Notes: a model not told the origin generated them from the letters alone. Positions 23,743-33,980 are shown, counted from the stretch's first letter. The stretch: DNA of 64,000 bases from Algivirga pacifica (GCF_039543525.1 NZ_BAABJX010000022.1:62001-126000), one strand, 5' to 3'. Program-made: numbers and translations.

Positions 23743-26292
23743 ATGAACTATAGAATCATTTTTACACTATTTTCGGTTCTATTGGCTTTTACTGCTTGTA
23801 AAACCAAACAACCTTCCGCTCCCTTGGCTTCTCAGGTCGTTATCCCAACAGACACCGTATATCTCTCCAAGCCTGATAGCTTTGGGCAACCGCTATGGGT
23901 CAGACCAAAGGGAGAATACCATTCAGAAGATCACAAGCATTTCAAGCTGGATAACACCCGCTTGTTTGTTAGCTTTGACTGGAAGAAGCAATACCTATAT
24001 GGACGCGCTTACCTTAACATGCAACCTTATTTTTACCCTCAAAATAAGGTTACACTAGATGCCAAAGGGTTTGATATTCACGAAACCTCCCTTACTGTAA
24101 ATGGAAAGAACATCCCCATTGACCGTATGGAATACGACAGCCTGAAGCTTACTTTGTATTTTCAGGAAGTACAGCCAGAAGATGAACTGGAGGTTTATAT
24201 AAAATACACGGCGAAGCCCAATGAACTTACCGTTAAAGGAAGTAGTGCTATTGTCTCGGACAAAGGCTTATATTTTATCAATCCAACCGGAAAAGAACCA
24301 AACAAGCCCCAACAAATATGGACACAAGGTGAGACAGAGGCCAGCTCTTGTTGGTTCCCTACATTTGACAGTCCTAACGTAAAAACTAAACAAGAGCTCT
24401 ACATCACCGTAGAAGACCGATTCAAAACACTTTCCAATGGTAAGCTAATCTCTCAGGTACGTAATGCAGATGGCTCCCGTACGGACTACTGGAAACAAGA
24501 TTTACCCCATGCTCCTTACCTATTTGCCATGGCTATTGGTGAGTTTGCCGTCATCGAAGAAGAGTGGAATGGAAAGAAAGTAGGCTACATGGTTGAACCG
24601 GAGTACGCTCCCTATGCCAAAGACATCTTTGGACATACTCCTGAAATGATGACCTTCTTCTCTGAACGATTCAACTATCCTTACCCTTGGGATAAATATT
24701 ATCAAGTCGTAGTTAGAGACTTTGTTTCTGGTGCTATGGAAAATACGACAGCTTCCATCTTTATGGAAAATCTGCAAGTAGATGATCGTTACCTTTTAGA
24801 CCAAAACTGGGACTTTATTATTGCCCATGAATTGATTCATCATTGGTTTGGAGATTTGGTTACCTGCGAGTCATGGAGTAACCTTCCACTTAACGAATCT
24901 TTTGCGAACTATGGAGAGTACCTATGGTCAGAATATAAGTACGGAATAGACGAAGCAGAAGTACTTAAAGAGAAAGAATGGCAAACCTACTTGTATGAGG
25001 CACAAACCAAACGGGAACCTCTTATTCGCTATCACTATACCGATCGGGAAGATATGTTCGATTCCCACTCTTATTCCAAGGGCGGAGTAATCCTGCATAA
25101 CCTAAGAAAAACCATTGGTGACAAAGCATTCTTTGAAGGAGTAAACCTTTACCTGAAAACCAATGAGTATAAAGATGTAGAAGTTGATCACTTGCGATTG
25201 GCTTTGGAGGAAGTCACCGGACAAGATCTTCATTGGTACTTTGACCAATGGTTTATGCACAGAGGACATCCTGAGTTAAAAGTCAGTCATTCCAATGGAA
25301 CACTTACAGTCAAGCAAACACAAAACCCTGCCTATACACCTATCTATCGTTTACCGGTAAAGGTTGCAATCTGGAAGAATGGAAAAAAGCAGGTGAAAGA
25401 ACTAGTAATTGACAAGGCGGTACAACACTTCCCTAACCTTTATACGGATAAACCGGATGTTCTTATTTTTGATAGTGATAAAATTCTTCCTGCTGTTATC
25501 GATTATAGTAAAAGTACTGAAGAGCTTATTCAACAAGTTAAGTATGCCGAAAATGTACTACACCGCATAAAAGGATTGGAAGATCTAACAGAAGAACTAG
25601 GAAAAGATAGTGAAGTGGACTCTGTATTTTACCAATCCCTATCAGACGACTCATGGAAAATTAGAGAGGTTGCTTTAGAGTTATTGGAAGATTACCAAGG
25701 GAGTATGCAAGCAGTAATCACCCAAAAAGTTACTTCTTTGGTAACGGACGACCCTAAGTCTTTGGTCAGAGCTACCGCAATCAATACCCTGACCACTCTT
25801 AACGCCAATATGCTTCCTGTAGCAAAACAAGCCCTTAATGACTCCTCTTATACGGTGAGTGCTGTTGCTTTGCAAGCTTACCTGAGTATGGGGGGACCTG
25901 ACTCTGAGAAGATTTGCGCACAATATGAGGATGTCAAAGACCTCAATATGGTTGTCGTTTTAGGAAACTACTATAGTTATTTTCAGGTACCCGGTAAGAT
26001 TGACTGGTATGAAAAGCACCTGAACAGACTGAGTGGTTATGAGCGTAGTTATGTCTTCAACCTTTATGGCAGTTATGCCATGAATCAACCAGAAGATATA
26101 CAAGACCAAGCCATCGCTTACCTCTTGAACTATGCCGAAAACAGCATCGATTACAAAACTCGTAATTCCGCTTATCAAGCGATCGTTACAATAGGAGCGG
26201 AAGATGCTCGTATGAAAAAGGTAAAAGAAGCTGCCAAAAAGGAACAGCACCCTAATGTGGTAAGCACCTTGCAAGCGATTGGCCTCCTTTAG
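23743..26292 (+). CDS. M1-family aminopeptidase lipoprotein with C-terminal HEAT-like repeats
   Basis: An 849-residue zinc aminopeptidase, exported as a probable lipoprotein (LLAFTAC, lipid-bearing Cys19). The beta-saddle N-terminal domain (about 60-270) precedes the catalytic domain with the exopeptidase motif GAMEN (330-334) and the zinc site HELIH (His362, His366) plus Glu385 in NESFANYGEYLW. The catalytic Tyr lies in the SHSYSKGG region. From about 600 the chain turns into helical HEAT-like repeats. It probably trims peptides in the periplasm or at the surface. A terminator follows the stop codon. Confidence 0.93.
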   Translation: MNYRIIFTLFSVLLAFTACKTKQPSAPLASQVVIPTDTVYLSKPDSFGQPLWVRPKGEYHSEDHKHFKLDNTRLFVSFDWKKQYLYGRAYLNMQPYFYPQNKVTLDAKGFDIHETSLTVNGKNIPIDRMEYDSLKLTLYFQEVQPEDELEVYIKYTAKPNELTVKGSSAIVSDKGLYFINPTGKEPNKPQQIWTQGETEASSCWFPTFDSPNVKTKQELYITVEDRFKTLSNGKLISQVRNADGSRTDYWKQDLPHAPYLFAMAIGEFAVIEEEWNGKKVGYMVEPEYAPYAKDIFGHTPEMMTFFSERFNYPYPWDKYYQVVVRDFVSGAMENTTASIFMENLQVDDRYLLDQNWDFIIAHELIHHWFGDLVTCESWSNLPLNESFANYGEYLWSEYKYGIDEAEVLKEKEWQTYLYEAQTKREPLIRYHYTDREDMFDSHSYSKGGVILHNLRKTIGDKAFFEGVNLYLKTNEYKDVEVDHLRLALEEVTGQDLHWYFDQWFMHRGHPELKVSHSNGTLTVKQTQNPAYTPIYRLPVKVAIWKNGKKQVKELVIDKAVQHFPNLYTDKPDVLIFDSDKILPAVIDYSKSTEELIQQVKYAENVLHRIKGLEDLTEELGKDSEVDSVFYQSLSDDSWKIREVALELLEDYQGSMQAVITQKVTSLVTDDPKSLVRATAINTLTTLNANMLPVAKQALNDSSYTVSAVALQAYLSMGGPDSEKICAQYEDVKDLNMVVVLGNYYSYFQVPGKIDWYEKHLNRLSGYERSYVFNLYGSYAMNQPEDIQDQAIAYLLNYAENSIDYKTRNSAYQAIVTIGAEDARMKKVKEAAKKEQHPNVVSTLQAIGLL

Positions 26293-26317
26293 ATAAGGAT
26301 ATACCGTTTTAAACAAC

Positions 26318-26361
26318 AAGCCAACCTGATTCCATCATGGAAAAGGTTGGCTTATTTTTTT
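26318..26361 (+). terminator. Intrinsic terminator of the M1 peptidase gene
   Basis: AAGCCAACCT / AGGTTGGCTT stem with a 16-nt loop followed by ATTTTTTT, 25 bp after the stop codon. Confidence 0.88.
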
Positions 26362-26375
26362 GATGCTATTTAATC

Positions 26376-26501
26376 GTGGACTAAAGATAGTTTACTGCTA
26401 TTTAGCTCTAAGAGCGTTTCGCCTTGCTCGTACCTCGCAGGCTATACTGAACTCTTAGAGCAGATACCTTTTTATATAAGGAAACTTAGCAATTAGTCCA
26501 C
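26376..26501. repeat. Nested inverted repeat (cruciform-like) at the A2M gene end
   Basis: Outer arms GTGGACTAA (26376-26384) and TTAGTCCAC (26493-26501), inner arms GCTCTAAGAG (26405-26414) and CTCTTAGAGC (26452-26461), and a GC-rich inner loop with GCCT/AGGC. The outer right arm reaches the A2M stop codon. It may be the 3' end structure of the A2M transcript or a small mobile or REP-like sequence; no T-run follows. Confidence 0.6.
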
Positions 26502-29500
26502 TAGTTCTCTGGTAAAACGGTTTCAGCAGAACGAATTGTTATCCTTTGTCCCGCTTCCCAATCTTTCGCTTCATTGGTATAATATAAATAAGCTGTACTT
26601 GCCGGAGCCCCATATTGCCCTCCTACCTCTGCTCTCAAATCCAAGTGTATTTCCTTAACCTCTTCCGGTCCCATTGAGGTGAAATATAGCACTACATAAT
26701 TCTCGAATAGCTCTACAAAGTCTGCCTTCTGCTCCTCTTTAAGAGCTTTCAGTTGCCATGGCTGTATCGACAATCCTGAAGGGATTCCAATCTTAGCTAC
26801 CACCATAGGCAATCCCATACTTTGCTTATTTTTAATGGTAGCAGTAAGTCGACAGGTATTTCCTACTTGTGTTTCCTCTTGTAATAAACTTGTCGATAAA
26901 TCTACCATGCAGTGCTCATCGCTTTGAGGAGTTTGGGTAGACCATTGTGTATCCAGAGTATACTGCATAGAGTCAATTCCCTGCAACTCAACTTTAACTT
27001 CCTGTTTACCTTTTGAAGAATAATACGCTTCTAATCCTTCAATGATTATATTTTTTTCTCTTTTAGTAGAAATTGATTGCTCCGCTACTTTTTTATTATT
27101 GACATAAACCAATAGGTGTCCTTCTCGATTACTTTGTACTGTTGTATACTGACTGTAGTTTACCAAAAATTCCAATGCAAGTATTGTTGACTGCGTTGCC
27201 CCATACCGTCCAAAAGATTTATTGCTGATGATGTAGTCTGCTGCTTTTGCAATTTGTGCCGCATTAACCCGTTCCTGCCTTAACATGGCTAACGCTCCCA
27301 AAGAAGCAATTTCAATTTGTAAACTTCTCCCTCCACTTTGTGTGATGGACACTCCTTTTAGCGCACCATAACCATCCTCTTTTACTAGCTTCAGGTACTC
27401 AGAAAGCATTTGATCCCCTTTTACTTTGTACTCTAACAAATAAGCCGCATTGGCCATCAATGCCATTCCGTAGGCATCTTTACTCTGAAGCGCTTCTTGA
27501 TAGGCATAGTCAAATTCCCTCTGTATACCTTGCTCCCCAATTCTAGCCAATACATAAACAATATAAGCGTTGGTTCCTTTTTCCGTTGCTTGCCCGAAAG
27601 CATCATATTTTCCTTTACTCTGCTTAAAACCTCCTTTTCCATCGCGTCTATCCAACAACCATTTCTTGGTACGTTCAATTAATGCATCCTCTACCCCTTT
27701 ATAGAACGGTTTCATTTCTGAAAACTCCAATAATCCATAAGCGGTCAGTGCCTCATGTGGAGGCAAATTTCCAAACCACTCAAATCCTCCCTTCTTGGTT
27801 TCATAGGCTTTCAATTTCTTATAGCCTTTCTTGATATACGCTAATGCCCTTCTTTTTACTTCTTTATTTTCATACCCTGTTTGTTCCATTAATTGTAGCG
27901 CCATCAAGTTCGGATAAGTAGAAGAAGAAACCTGCTCAAAACACCCATAAGGTTCCCTGATAATAGAAGCCACTCCATCCATTAGCTGCTCTGTCATGTT
28001 ACCAGGAATAACTAAGCTAGCCTGAGTGGTATAGTTCACAGGATCTCTCAAGATAAAAGAAGTATTTGCCGATGTCATACCAGCATACGAAGCTTGCATC
28101 GAGAAACCTTTTGCTTTAACCTCTATTGGTTGGCTAACCTTATCTTGATACATATCTCCTCTAAAAGCTATTTCTAGCTGTCCTTTTTTAGGCCTTGTAG
28201 CGGTTGCCTTATACAATACTTTCTTGGTAGAATAAGGTGAAATTTTTTGTATCCTATTCGGGTGTTCAATGGATTCCAACGGACTATTAATTTCCAATAT
28301 ACCTGTTATGGTTTCAGCGGTATTATTTTTCAAGAAGATGGGAATATGTACGGTATCTTCCATCGTTAAATAAGCGGGTACTTTAGTTTCGATACCAAAA
28401 GAAAGTTGTGAAGAGAATGTATGCTCTTTTCTACCTACCAATCCTTTCGTACTCACGCCTTCTGCTGTTACACGAAAAGTGGTCACATCGTCTGAATTAA
28501 AAAACTTGACCATTGCCTTTCCATCTTCTCCGGTAATCAATGTAGGCAACCACAAAATGGTCTCCCGAAAGTCTGTCCGTTCTTTTACTTTCTCTTTTTT
28601 ACTATACTTAGGCATATAAAATGCCCTGGTTTTACTAAGATCTCTACTTGGTTTAATGTAGGTCTGCACATATCTCGCTCCTTGCTTAAAAATCCGCCCA
28701 CTTTCAATATATCCCTTGTGGGTATTAATCAGGATAACGCCTCCCTGGGCAGCACTTCCGTAAAGTGCCGTTGCCTCATTGCCTTTCATCACTGCTACCG
28801 TACCTATTTCTTCTGGAGACAAAGAATAGATTGCACCCTCTGCCACTGGTATACCATCCAATATATACAAGGGCTTATTGCCTACCCCTACCGTAGCATT
28901 CCCCCTAATCATTACCTGCGGCTGTCCTCCTCCTTCTGTGACCTGCACACCTGCTACTTTTCCTTGCAGTACATTTCCGATTTCTTGTGTTGTCAACCCT
29001 CTATCAAGCCCGTTGGAACGAATATTCACTACACTATACCCTAATGCCTTTTCCTCTGAGGCTACTCCAAAGGCGGTTACTACTACTTCATCCAACCGTT
29101 CTACCTCTTCTTCCATTTCTATAGGATCCATCCCTGCCCCCATAATATCCTCACTTATCTCAAAGTCTAAGTCTACTTCTTCTATGAGCTCTTCTGGAAC
29201 TGGTAATATTTTAGCAATCTCTTCTTCAGAAGTAGTATAAATAGCTTTTTGTAGAATATTGTTCTTGGTCAATTTTATCGCAATATGATTCCTATTGACC
29301 ATCTTAGGTACCTCCGCCAACAGATTAATACCTACCGAAGGATTTATTCCTACAAACACAAACCTTCCATTCTTATCCGTTTGTACCTTCAAGGTGCGAC
29401 GATCCCTTTCCATTTCAAATAACTGCACGGTCGTTTTCAAAGGCTTATTACTTCTGGTATTGATCACCTGTCCGGCAATCACATTTTCTTTCTCTGGAGA

Positions 29501-31156
29501 ATATTGGTAGGTTAAATCACTTTCGTTTAATTCTTCCCATGTAAACCTTCTCCAACCATGTGTCAACATCAAGTAATCCAATGCTTCTGCTGCTTTCTCT
29601 TCCTCAGGATCAAAATAAAAAGCCGGTTCTTCAATGCTTCCTTTTAAATCACTTCCCACTAACAGCCAGGATAAAATCGTATGTTGTTGATCATCCGCTA
29701 CGGACAATATCTTATCATCAACCACTGCTACCGCAACATTCGCTGATACTGGCCTTCCTTTTTGATTCGTTGTTTTCAGCTCAAGCGTAATCTCCTCCCG
29801 AGGTCCGTATTGCTTTTTATTAGTCTTTAGTTCTATAGACAACCCCTCATGTCCCTGATTAAAGAATAAGCGCTCTGCCTGAGCAACCCCTTTTTCGTCA
29901 AACAATGTCAACTGCAATACTCCCATCGGAAGACCTTTTAAGGATATCTTCTTGCTTTCTTCCTCTTCTGTCCCTTTCCAGTATTTAGAATAGTAAACGG
30001 TTCCTCCATGTTGCACAATTGCATATCCACCTTGCTGCTCATTCGGAGTAGAGTATAGGAGATCGAGATACTCTTGATTTTGCTGAACGAAATGTATCCC
30101 AAAACCACTTTCCTTTACAGCTGGTAATGTATATTCCTTTTCAATTCCTTTTGGGTGTGTGATTCGAGCGCTATAGACTTCCCCTGCCTTTGCCTTATAA
30201 TTAAGAGCTCCCATTCCTTGATGGAAACTCTCAAAGTCTAATAATTGATTCCCTTTAGCATCCAATAATACCCCTTTGATATCTGCCGGTTTACCAAATT
30301 CATTCAATGCCTTGAAAGCTATCCTGGAAGTCTTACCTGCAATCCACTCTCCTCCCTCTGGAAAAAATTGTAGGTCAATATCATTCAACACAATTGGAAT
30401 GGCTCTGGAGATGGCTTCTACTGTTCCTTCAAATCCAATTTGTACATTCAATAAGCCATCATTGGTCATCAGATTTTCTGGAAGTTGAAATGCCATGTTT
30501 AGCATACCTTCTTCGTCTGTAATACCCGACCACTTTTCTTGTTTCTTCCCATTGAGACTATACAAAAAATCAACAGGCATATGTCTCAAAGGTTCATCAT
30601 TCAGCATCCGTATAGAAATCTCTGCAGTCACCTCATCTCCAGGTCCATACGCCTCTCTTTGAAAATCCAGCTTCATCAGCAGACGAGGCTTCACTAATTT
30701 CATTACCTGCAACTCCTTCTCAAAAACATCCTGATTATCGAAATTTTGCATCCAATGGGTATAAGCTTTCACTCTATAATTACCTCCGACACTACTTTTC
30801 TCCAGGTCAAAACTTCCCTCAAATCCTCCTTCAAGGACTTGTAACGTTAGTTTTTGGACAGTATTTCCTTTCGGATCAATTAAGTCTATATAAGCAATAT
30901 CACTAATTCCCGTAGGTGAAAGATCACTCCCATTACGCAAATACCCTTTGACCCATATCGTTTCTCCTGGCTTGTAAATGGGTTTATCTAATTGTAGGTA
31001 TACCTTTTCTTGTGGTAACCTTTCATGGTAGAGTTTTAACTTTTGCTGAATGGTTCTCATCAATGGATTTTGAACTATAGGAAAAGCTCCCATCAAGACG
31101 AGTCCAAAAAATAATAGAGGGAAAAGACGTCCTTTATTTCTGAATAATTGTTGCAT
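26501..31156 (-). CDS. Alpha-2-macroglobulin-like protein with inserted TonB plug domain
   Basis: A 1551-residue exported protein (hydrophobic signal at about 10-28). MG-type macroglobulin domains fill about 40-550 (KVYLQLDKPIYKPGETIWVK is the MG2 start). A carboxypeptidase-like regulatory domain lies at about 555-640. An acidic linker leads to a full TonB-dependent-receptor plug domain at about 688-815 (LDEVVVTAFG, VAGVQV, IRGNATVGVGNKPLYILDGI, ATALYGSAAQGGVILI). The A2M region then resumes with a thioester motif CFEQ (Cys1072-Gln1075, bases 27932-27943) and a helical thioester domain to about 1340. It is probably a protease-trapping or surface protein. It lies 10 bp downstream of the plug-less SusC-like gene and is clearly co-transcribed with it. 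Confidence 0.92.
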   Translation of the reverse strand: MQQLFRNKGRLFPLLFFGLVLMGAFPIVQNPLMRTIQQKLKLYHERLPQEKVYLQLDKPIYKPGETIWVKGYLRNGSDLSPTGISDIAYIDLIDPKGNTVQKLTLQVLEGGFEGSFDLEKSSVGGNYRVKAYTHWMQNFDNQDVFEKELQVMKLVKPRLLMKLDFQREAYGPGDEVTAEISIRMLNDEPLRHMPVDFLYSLNGKKQEKWSGITDEEGMLNMAFQLPENLMTNDGLLNVQIGFEGTVEAISRAIPIVLNDIDLQFFPEGGEWIAGKTSRIAFKALNEFGKPADIKGVLLDAKGNQLLDFESFHQGMGALNYKAKAGEVYSARITHPKGIEKEYTLPAVKESGFGIHFVQQNQEYLDLLYSTPNEQQGGYAIVQHGGTVYYSKYWKGTEEEESKKISLKGLPMGVLQLTLFDEKGVAQAERLFFNQGHEGLSIELKTNKKQYGPREEITLELKTTNQKGRPVSANVAVAVVDDKILSVADDQQHTILSWLLVGSDLKGSIEEPAFYFDPEEEKAAEALDYLMLTHGWRRFTWEELNESDLTYQYSPEKENVIAGQVINTRSNKPLKTTVQLFEMERDRRTLKVQTDKNGRFVFVGINPSVGINLLAEVPKMVNRNHIAIKLTKNNILQKAIYTTSEEEIAKILPVPEELIEEVDLDFEISEDIMGAGMDPIEMEEEVERLDEVVVTAFGVASEEKALGYSVVNIRSNGLDRGLTTQEIGNVLQGKVAGVQVTEGGGQPQVMIRGNATVGVGNKPLYILDGIPVAEGAIYSLSPEEIGTVAVMKGNEATALYGSAAQGGVILINTHKGYIESGRIFKQGARYVQTYIKPSRDLSKTRAFYMPKYSKKEKVKERTDFRETILWLPTLITGEDGKAMVKFFNSDDVTTFRVTAEGVSTKGLVGRKEHTFSSQLSFGIETKVPAYLTMEDTVHIPIFLKNNTAETITGILEINSPLESIEHPNRIQKISPYSTKKVLYKATATRPKKGQLEIAFRGDMYQDKVSQPIEVKAKGFSMQASYAGMTSANTSFILRDPVNYTTQASLVIPGNMTEQLMDGVASIIREPYGCFEQVSSSTYPNLMALQLMEQTGYENKEVKRRALAYIKKGYKKLKAYETKKGGFEWFGNLPPHEALTAYGLLEFSEMKPFYKGVEDALIERTKKWLLDRRDGKGGFKQSKGKYDAFGQATEKGTNAYIVYVLARIGEQGIQREFDYAYQEALQSKDAYGMALMANAAYLLEYKVKGDQMLSEYLKLVKEDGYGALKGVSITQSGGRSLQIEIASLGALAMLRQERVNAAQIAKAADYIISNKSFGRYGATQSTILALEFLVNYSQYTTVQSNREGHLLVYVNNKKVAEQSISTKREKNIIIEGLEAYYSSKGKQEVKVELQGIDSMQYTLDTQWSTQTPQSDEHCMVDLSTSLLQEETQVGNTCRLTATIKNKQSMGLPMVVAKIGIPSGLSIQPWQLKALKEEQKADFVELFENYVVLYFTSMGPEEVKEIHLDLRAEVGGQYGAPASTAYLYYTNEAKDWEAGQRITIRSAETVLPEN

Positions 31157-31166
31157 CCAAATAGGG

Positions 31167-33980
31167 TTATAGTGTTAGAGATAGTTTTAGTTTAAACGTT
31201 CGCATGGTAGGTACATTAAAATAATCCATACCTATACCATAGTGGTGACTCAATAATGTTGTCTGAGGATCAATTCCAGTATAAGGTGTCCAAAGTATAA
31301 GGTTTTCTGCTTGTAGAGATATACCCCATCGGTAGAAGAAATCACTTCCATCAAGTTGCTGGCCATATCCTACCGAAAGCGATTGCAAACGTAACCAGCT
31401 TCCATCCTCCACAACCTCCTCTGCAACCCCCTCAGCACCATAACGTACCCAACGGTTATGTTCTATACCCAAGGCAGGGGCTGCAAAATCCACTGCTTGT
31501 GTATTTATTTCTCCCTGTTCTGTGACTCCTCTATAAATATATCCTACTTCTTCACGAAGTTCCCCTGTCTCCTCAGACCTTCCTAGGTAATTGAGCATCT
31601 GCCGGGTTCCATTCCATACCTGTCCTCCTTTTTTAATATCCCATAACATTTCTATACGCCATCCTTCGTAAGAGAATGTGGTATTATACTTTAGCATCCA
31701 GTCTGGATTAGGATCTCCAATAATTCCTCTTTGCCTTTTTACCTTAGGATACCCTGTATCATCAATTATATGGTTTCCAAATCCATCCCTTTCGTATTCA
31801 GAACCCACCAATACCCCCAAAGGCTGTCCCTCTATCATATACTTCCCAATATTATCAAACCCTGCAATCTGTACTCTTCCCGAAGGGGAATATACTTCCA
31901 ATACCTTATTCCTTACCCGTTCAAAAATCAAGGTACTTTCCCAACTATTCTCTCCCCACCCTAAATTCAATTGATAGTTGAGTTCTATATTTATCCCCCG
32001 ATTACGGTATGTTCCCGTATTTGTCCAGGAATAGGTTGTCATATCCGACTGAACCGGTAATAATACATTACTATACTTACGATAAAACCAATCTGCATTA
32101 AGAAAAAAGTAGTGATTATTTATACCATTGGTGTAACTCAATGCTACACTTATATCATCCACTTGTTCAGGGGCTATCCCATTAGATATTATACTTTCCT
32201 GATAGGGGTAATAATTATTCAAATCACTACTGCTCAAACTCATAGCATTCATATACTGAGGATAATCCTTAAGGGATACCTCCTGATATGACCTGGCATA
32301 AGCAATACGTGTTCTAAGGCTTCTTTCATTATCTATCCATACATCTGTTAGATTAGTCAATATTTCTAAGGGATAGGTAAACCATGTAATCGAAGGGCTC
32401 CACCACAATACTTTCTGCTCTTGGAGCGTATTCGAATGATAAATATTGTTTCCTAGCTTTAAATAGGTTGCATGATAGTCTGTATGTCCGACTTTCCCTC
32501 TCCATAGCCATTGATGTGTTATTCGGCTTTTTAATAAAGGTCTTATCTCTTCACTGTAATCCTCCCTGTTATGTTGTGTCAGATAGTCCCTTGTGATCCA
32601 GTTTAACATATACTTGAACTCCGAATTCCACATACCATCTATCGTATGTTCCCATTGGGTCGTAAGATTACCCTGTTCAAATTTTCGTACCCTATCAGTG
32701 GACGTAGTAGGAGTATTTCCTATTTCCTCAAATTTTTGTCCTATGTATTCTGTCCAATAAGCCCCAGCAAGGCTCACATTCCACCAGTTATCATGATAGG
32801 CCACCTTACCTCCAAGCCAATGATTTCTGACTTGCTTTTTCGTATCTGTTCGTAACAACTGATAAGGATTTATACTCCAATTATCCGCATATGTCAAAGA
32901 AGGATTATAACTATGATCAAAAGTAGGAGGCGTTGTGATTGCATTAAAAAGGATTCTCTGATATAACCCACCTACATTGGGAAGCAACGACTCCTCTTGA
33001 GCAAACCGATAATCTATATTGTACCGCCAGGCATCTCTTTCTTTTCCTACGCCTACAGAAAAAGTATTCTGTTCCTCTTTATTTCCTTCCCATATCCCTC
33101 TAGCATCTTTCCTTGAATAGCGTGCATGATACCTTTGATTCCAATAAATACCTTCTATTCCTATGCGATGTACCTGACCAATACTTGGCTTAAATATTTC
33201 GTAAGGGTTGTATGTTTCTGCAGGAATACCAAATGTCCCCAACTGCAATTGTCCCTTGGGGTCATAAGTGTAATTACTATTGTCATACACCAACTCTTTT
33301 ACCTTAGGTCCCCAGCTGAATTGTTCATTATCATGCCCTCCCCTCCAAGTTAAGTTTCCGTCTACAGGTCTTCCTTGTGCATATTCCTGTTGTAGTTTGG
33401 GTAGTTTTCCCACAAGACCTAACTGAAAAATACCCATATAGGATAATCGGGGAACAGAAACCTCCATTCGTTTTTCCTGATAGTACCTTCCTCTTCTATA
33501 TTTCCATTCATACTCTCTGAGTGTATACTGATCAAATGGCTTCCCCCATAAATCGCTGGCCAGCTCATAGGTGGTAGCGTTGTGCTCCATGAGTCCTATT
33601 CCCTCCTTCACATCCATCAATGAATCCGAAATCATAATTTTTTGAGGAACAGAAGGCTTGTAATCAGGATTGATAACAATTGGTTTTTGCTGCTCCAAAG
33701 CATTTACAGATCGAGAGTTTTCTTCTGTTACCGTAAAGATTCTACTGCGGTACCCTATCATAACTACTCTAATGGTAGCTCCTAAAGGGACTTTCAGTTT
33801 ATAATAGCCATCAAAATTAGCGACGGTACCATTGGTCGTACCCACCTCCGTTATATTGGCTCCGATCATTGGATCTCCTTGGGAGTCTAATAATGTTCCC
33901 TCTATAATTCTTTCCTGCGTATAAGCCAAGGTAAAGACATGAAGTAATAAGTATGTAGAAAGTAAAAGTCTATAGTTCAT
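31167..33980 (-). CDS. SusC-like outer-membrane barrel lacking a plug domain
   Basis: A 937-residue outer-membrane protein. A signal peptide (about 1-21) is followed by a carboxypeptidase-like regulatory domain (about 24-95: IIEGTLLDSQGDPMIGANIT, FDGYYKLKVPLGATIRV). The plug should come next, but residues 96-170 contain none of its marks (no VVVxGYG, no PLYVVDG, no ATAIYGSRGANG). The chain goes straight into SusC-type barrel sequence (VPRLSYMGIFQ, KLPKLQQEYAQG, SWGPKV) and ends in the usual C-terminal strand (TMRTFKLKLSLTL). A normal SusC is about 1000 residues. The missing plug is found in the next gene of the operon. No SusD partner gene is nearby. Confidence 0.88.
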   Translation of the reverse strand: MNYRLLLSTYLLLHVFTLAYTQERIIEGTLLDSQGDPMIGANITEVGTTNGTVANFDGYYKLKVPLGATIRVVMIGYRSRIFTVTEENSRSVNALEQQKPIVINPDYKPSVPQKIMISDSLMDVKEGIGLMEHNATTYELASDLWGKPFDQYTLREYEWKYRRGRYYQEKRMEVSVPRLSYMGIFQLGLVGKLPKLQQEYAQGRPVDGNLTWRGGHDNEQFSWGPKVKELVYDNSNYTYDPKGQLQLGTFGIPAETYNPYEIFKPSIGQVHRIGIEGIYWNQRYHARYSRKDARGIWEGNKEEQNTFSVGVGKERDAWRYNIDYRFAQEESLLPNVGGLYQRILFNAITTPPTFDHSYNPSLTYADNWSINPYQLLRTDTKKQVRNHWLGGKVAYHDNWWNVSLAGAYWTEYIGQKFEEIGNTPTTSTDRVRKFEQGNLTTQWEHTIDGMWNSEFKYMLNWITRDYLTQHNREDYSEEIRPLLKSRITHQWLWRGKVGHTDYHATYLKLGNNIYHSNTLQEQKVLWWSPSITWFTYPLEILTNLTDVWIDNERSLRTRIAYARSYQEVSLKDYPQYMNAMSLSSSDLNNYYPYQESIISNGIAPEQVDDISVALSYTNGINNHYFFLNADWFYRKYSNVLLPVQSDMTTYSWTNTGTYRNRGINIELNYQLNLGWGENSWESTLIFERVRNKVLEVYSPSGRVQIAGFDNIGKYMIEGQPLGVLVGSEYERDGFGNHIIDDTGYPKVKRQRGIIGDPNPDWMLKYNTTFSYEGWRIEMLWDIKKGGQVWNGTRQMLNYLGRSEETGELREEVGYIYRGVTEQGEINTQAVDFAAPALGIEHNRWVRYGAEGVAEEVVEDGSWLRLQSLSVGYGQQLDGSDFFYRWGISLQAENLILWTPYTGIDPQTTLLSHHYGIGMDYFNVPTMRTFKLKLSLTL

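Noticed and set aside
26405..26461. tRNA-like or tRNA-remnant sequence
   Set aside because: Only a two-level stem is present; no cloverleaf arms, TTC loop or CCA end can be drawn.
28712..29095. Plug domain in the macroglobulin as an assembly or frameshift artefact
   Set aside because: The reading frame is continuous for 1551 codons, with both flanking macroglobulin parts intact and the barrel protein missing exactly this domain.
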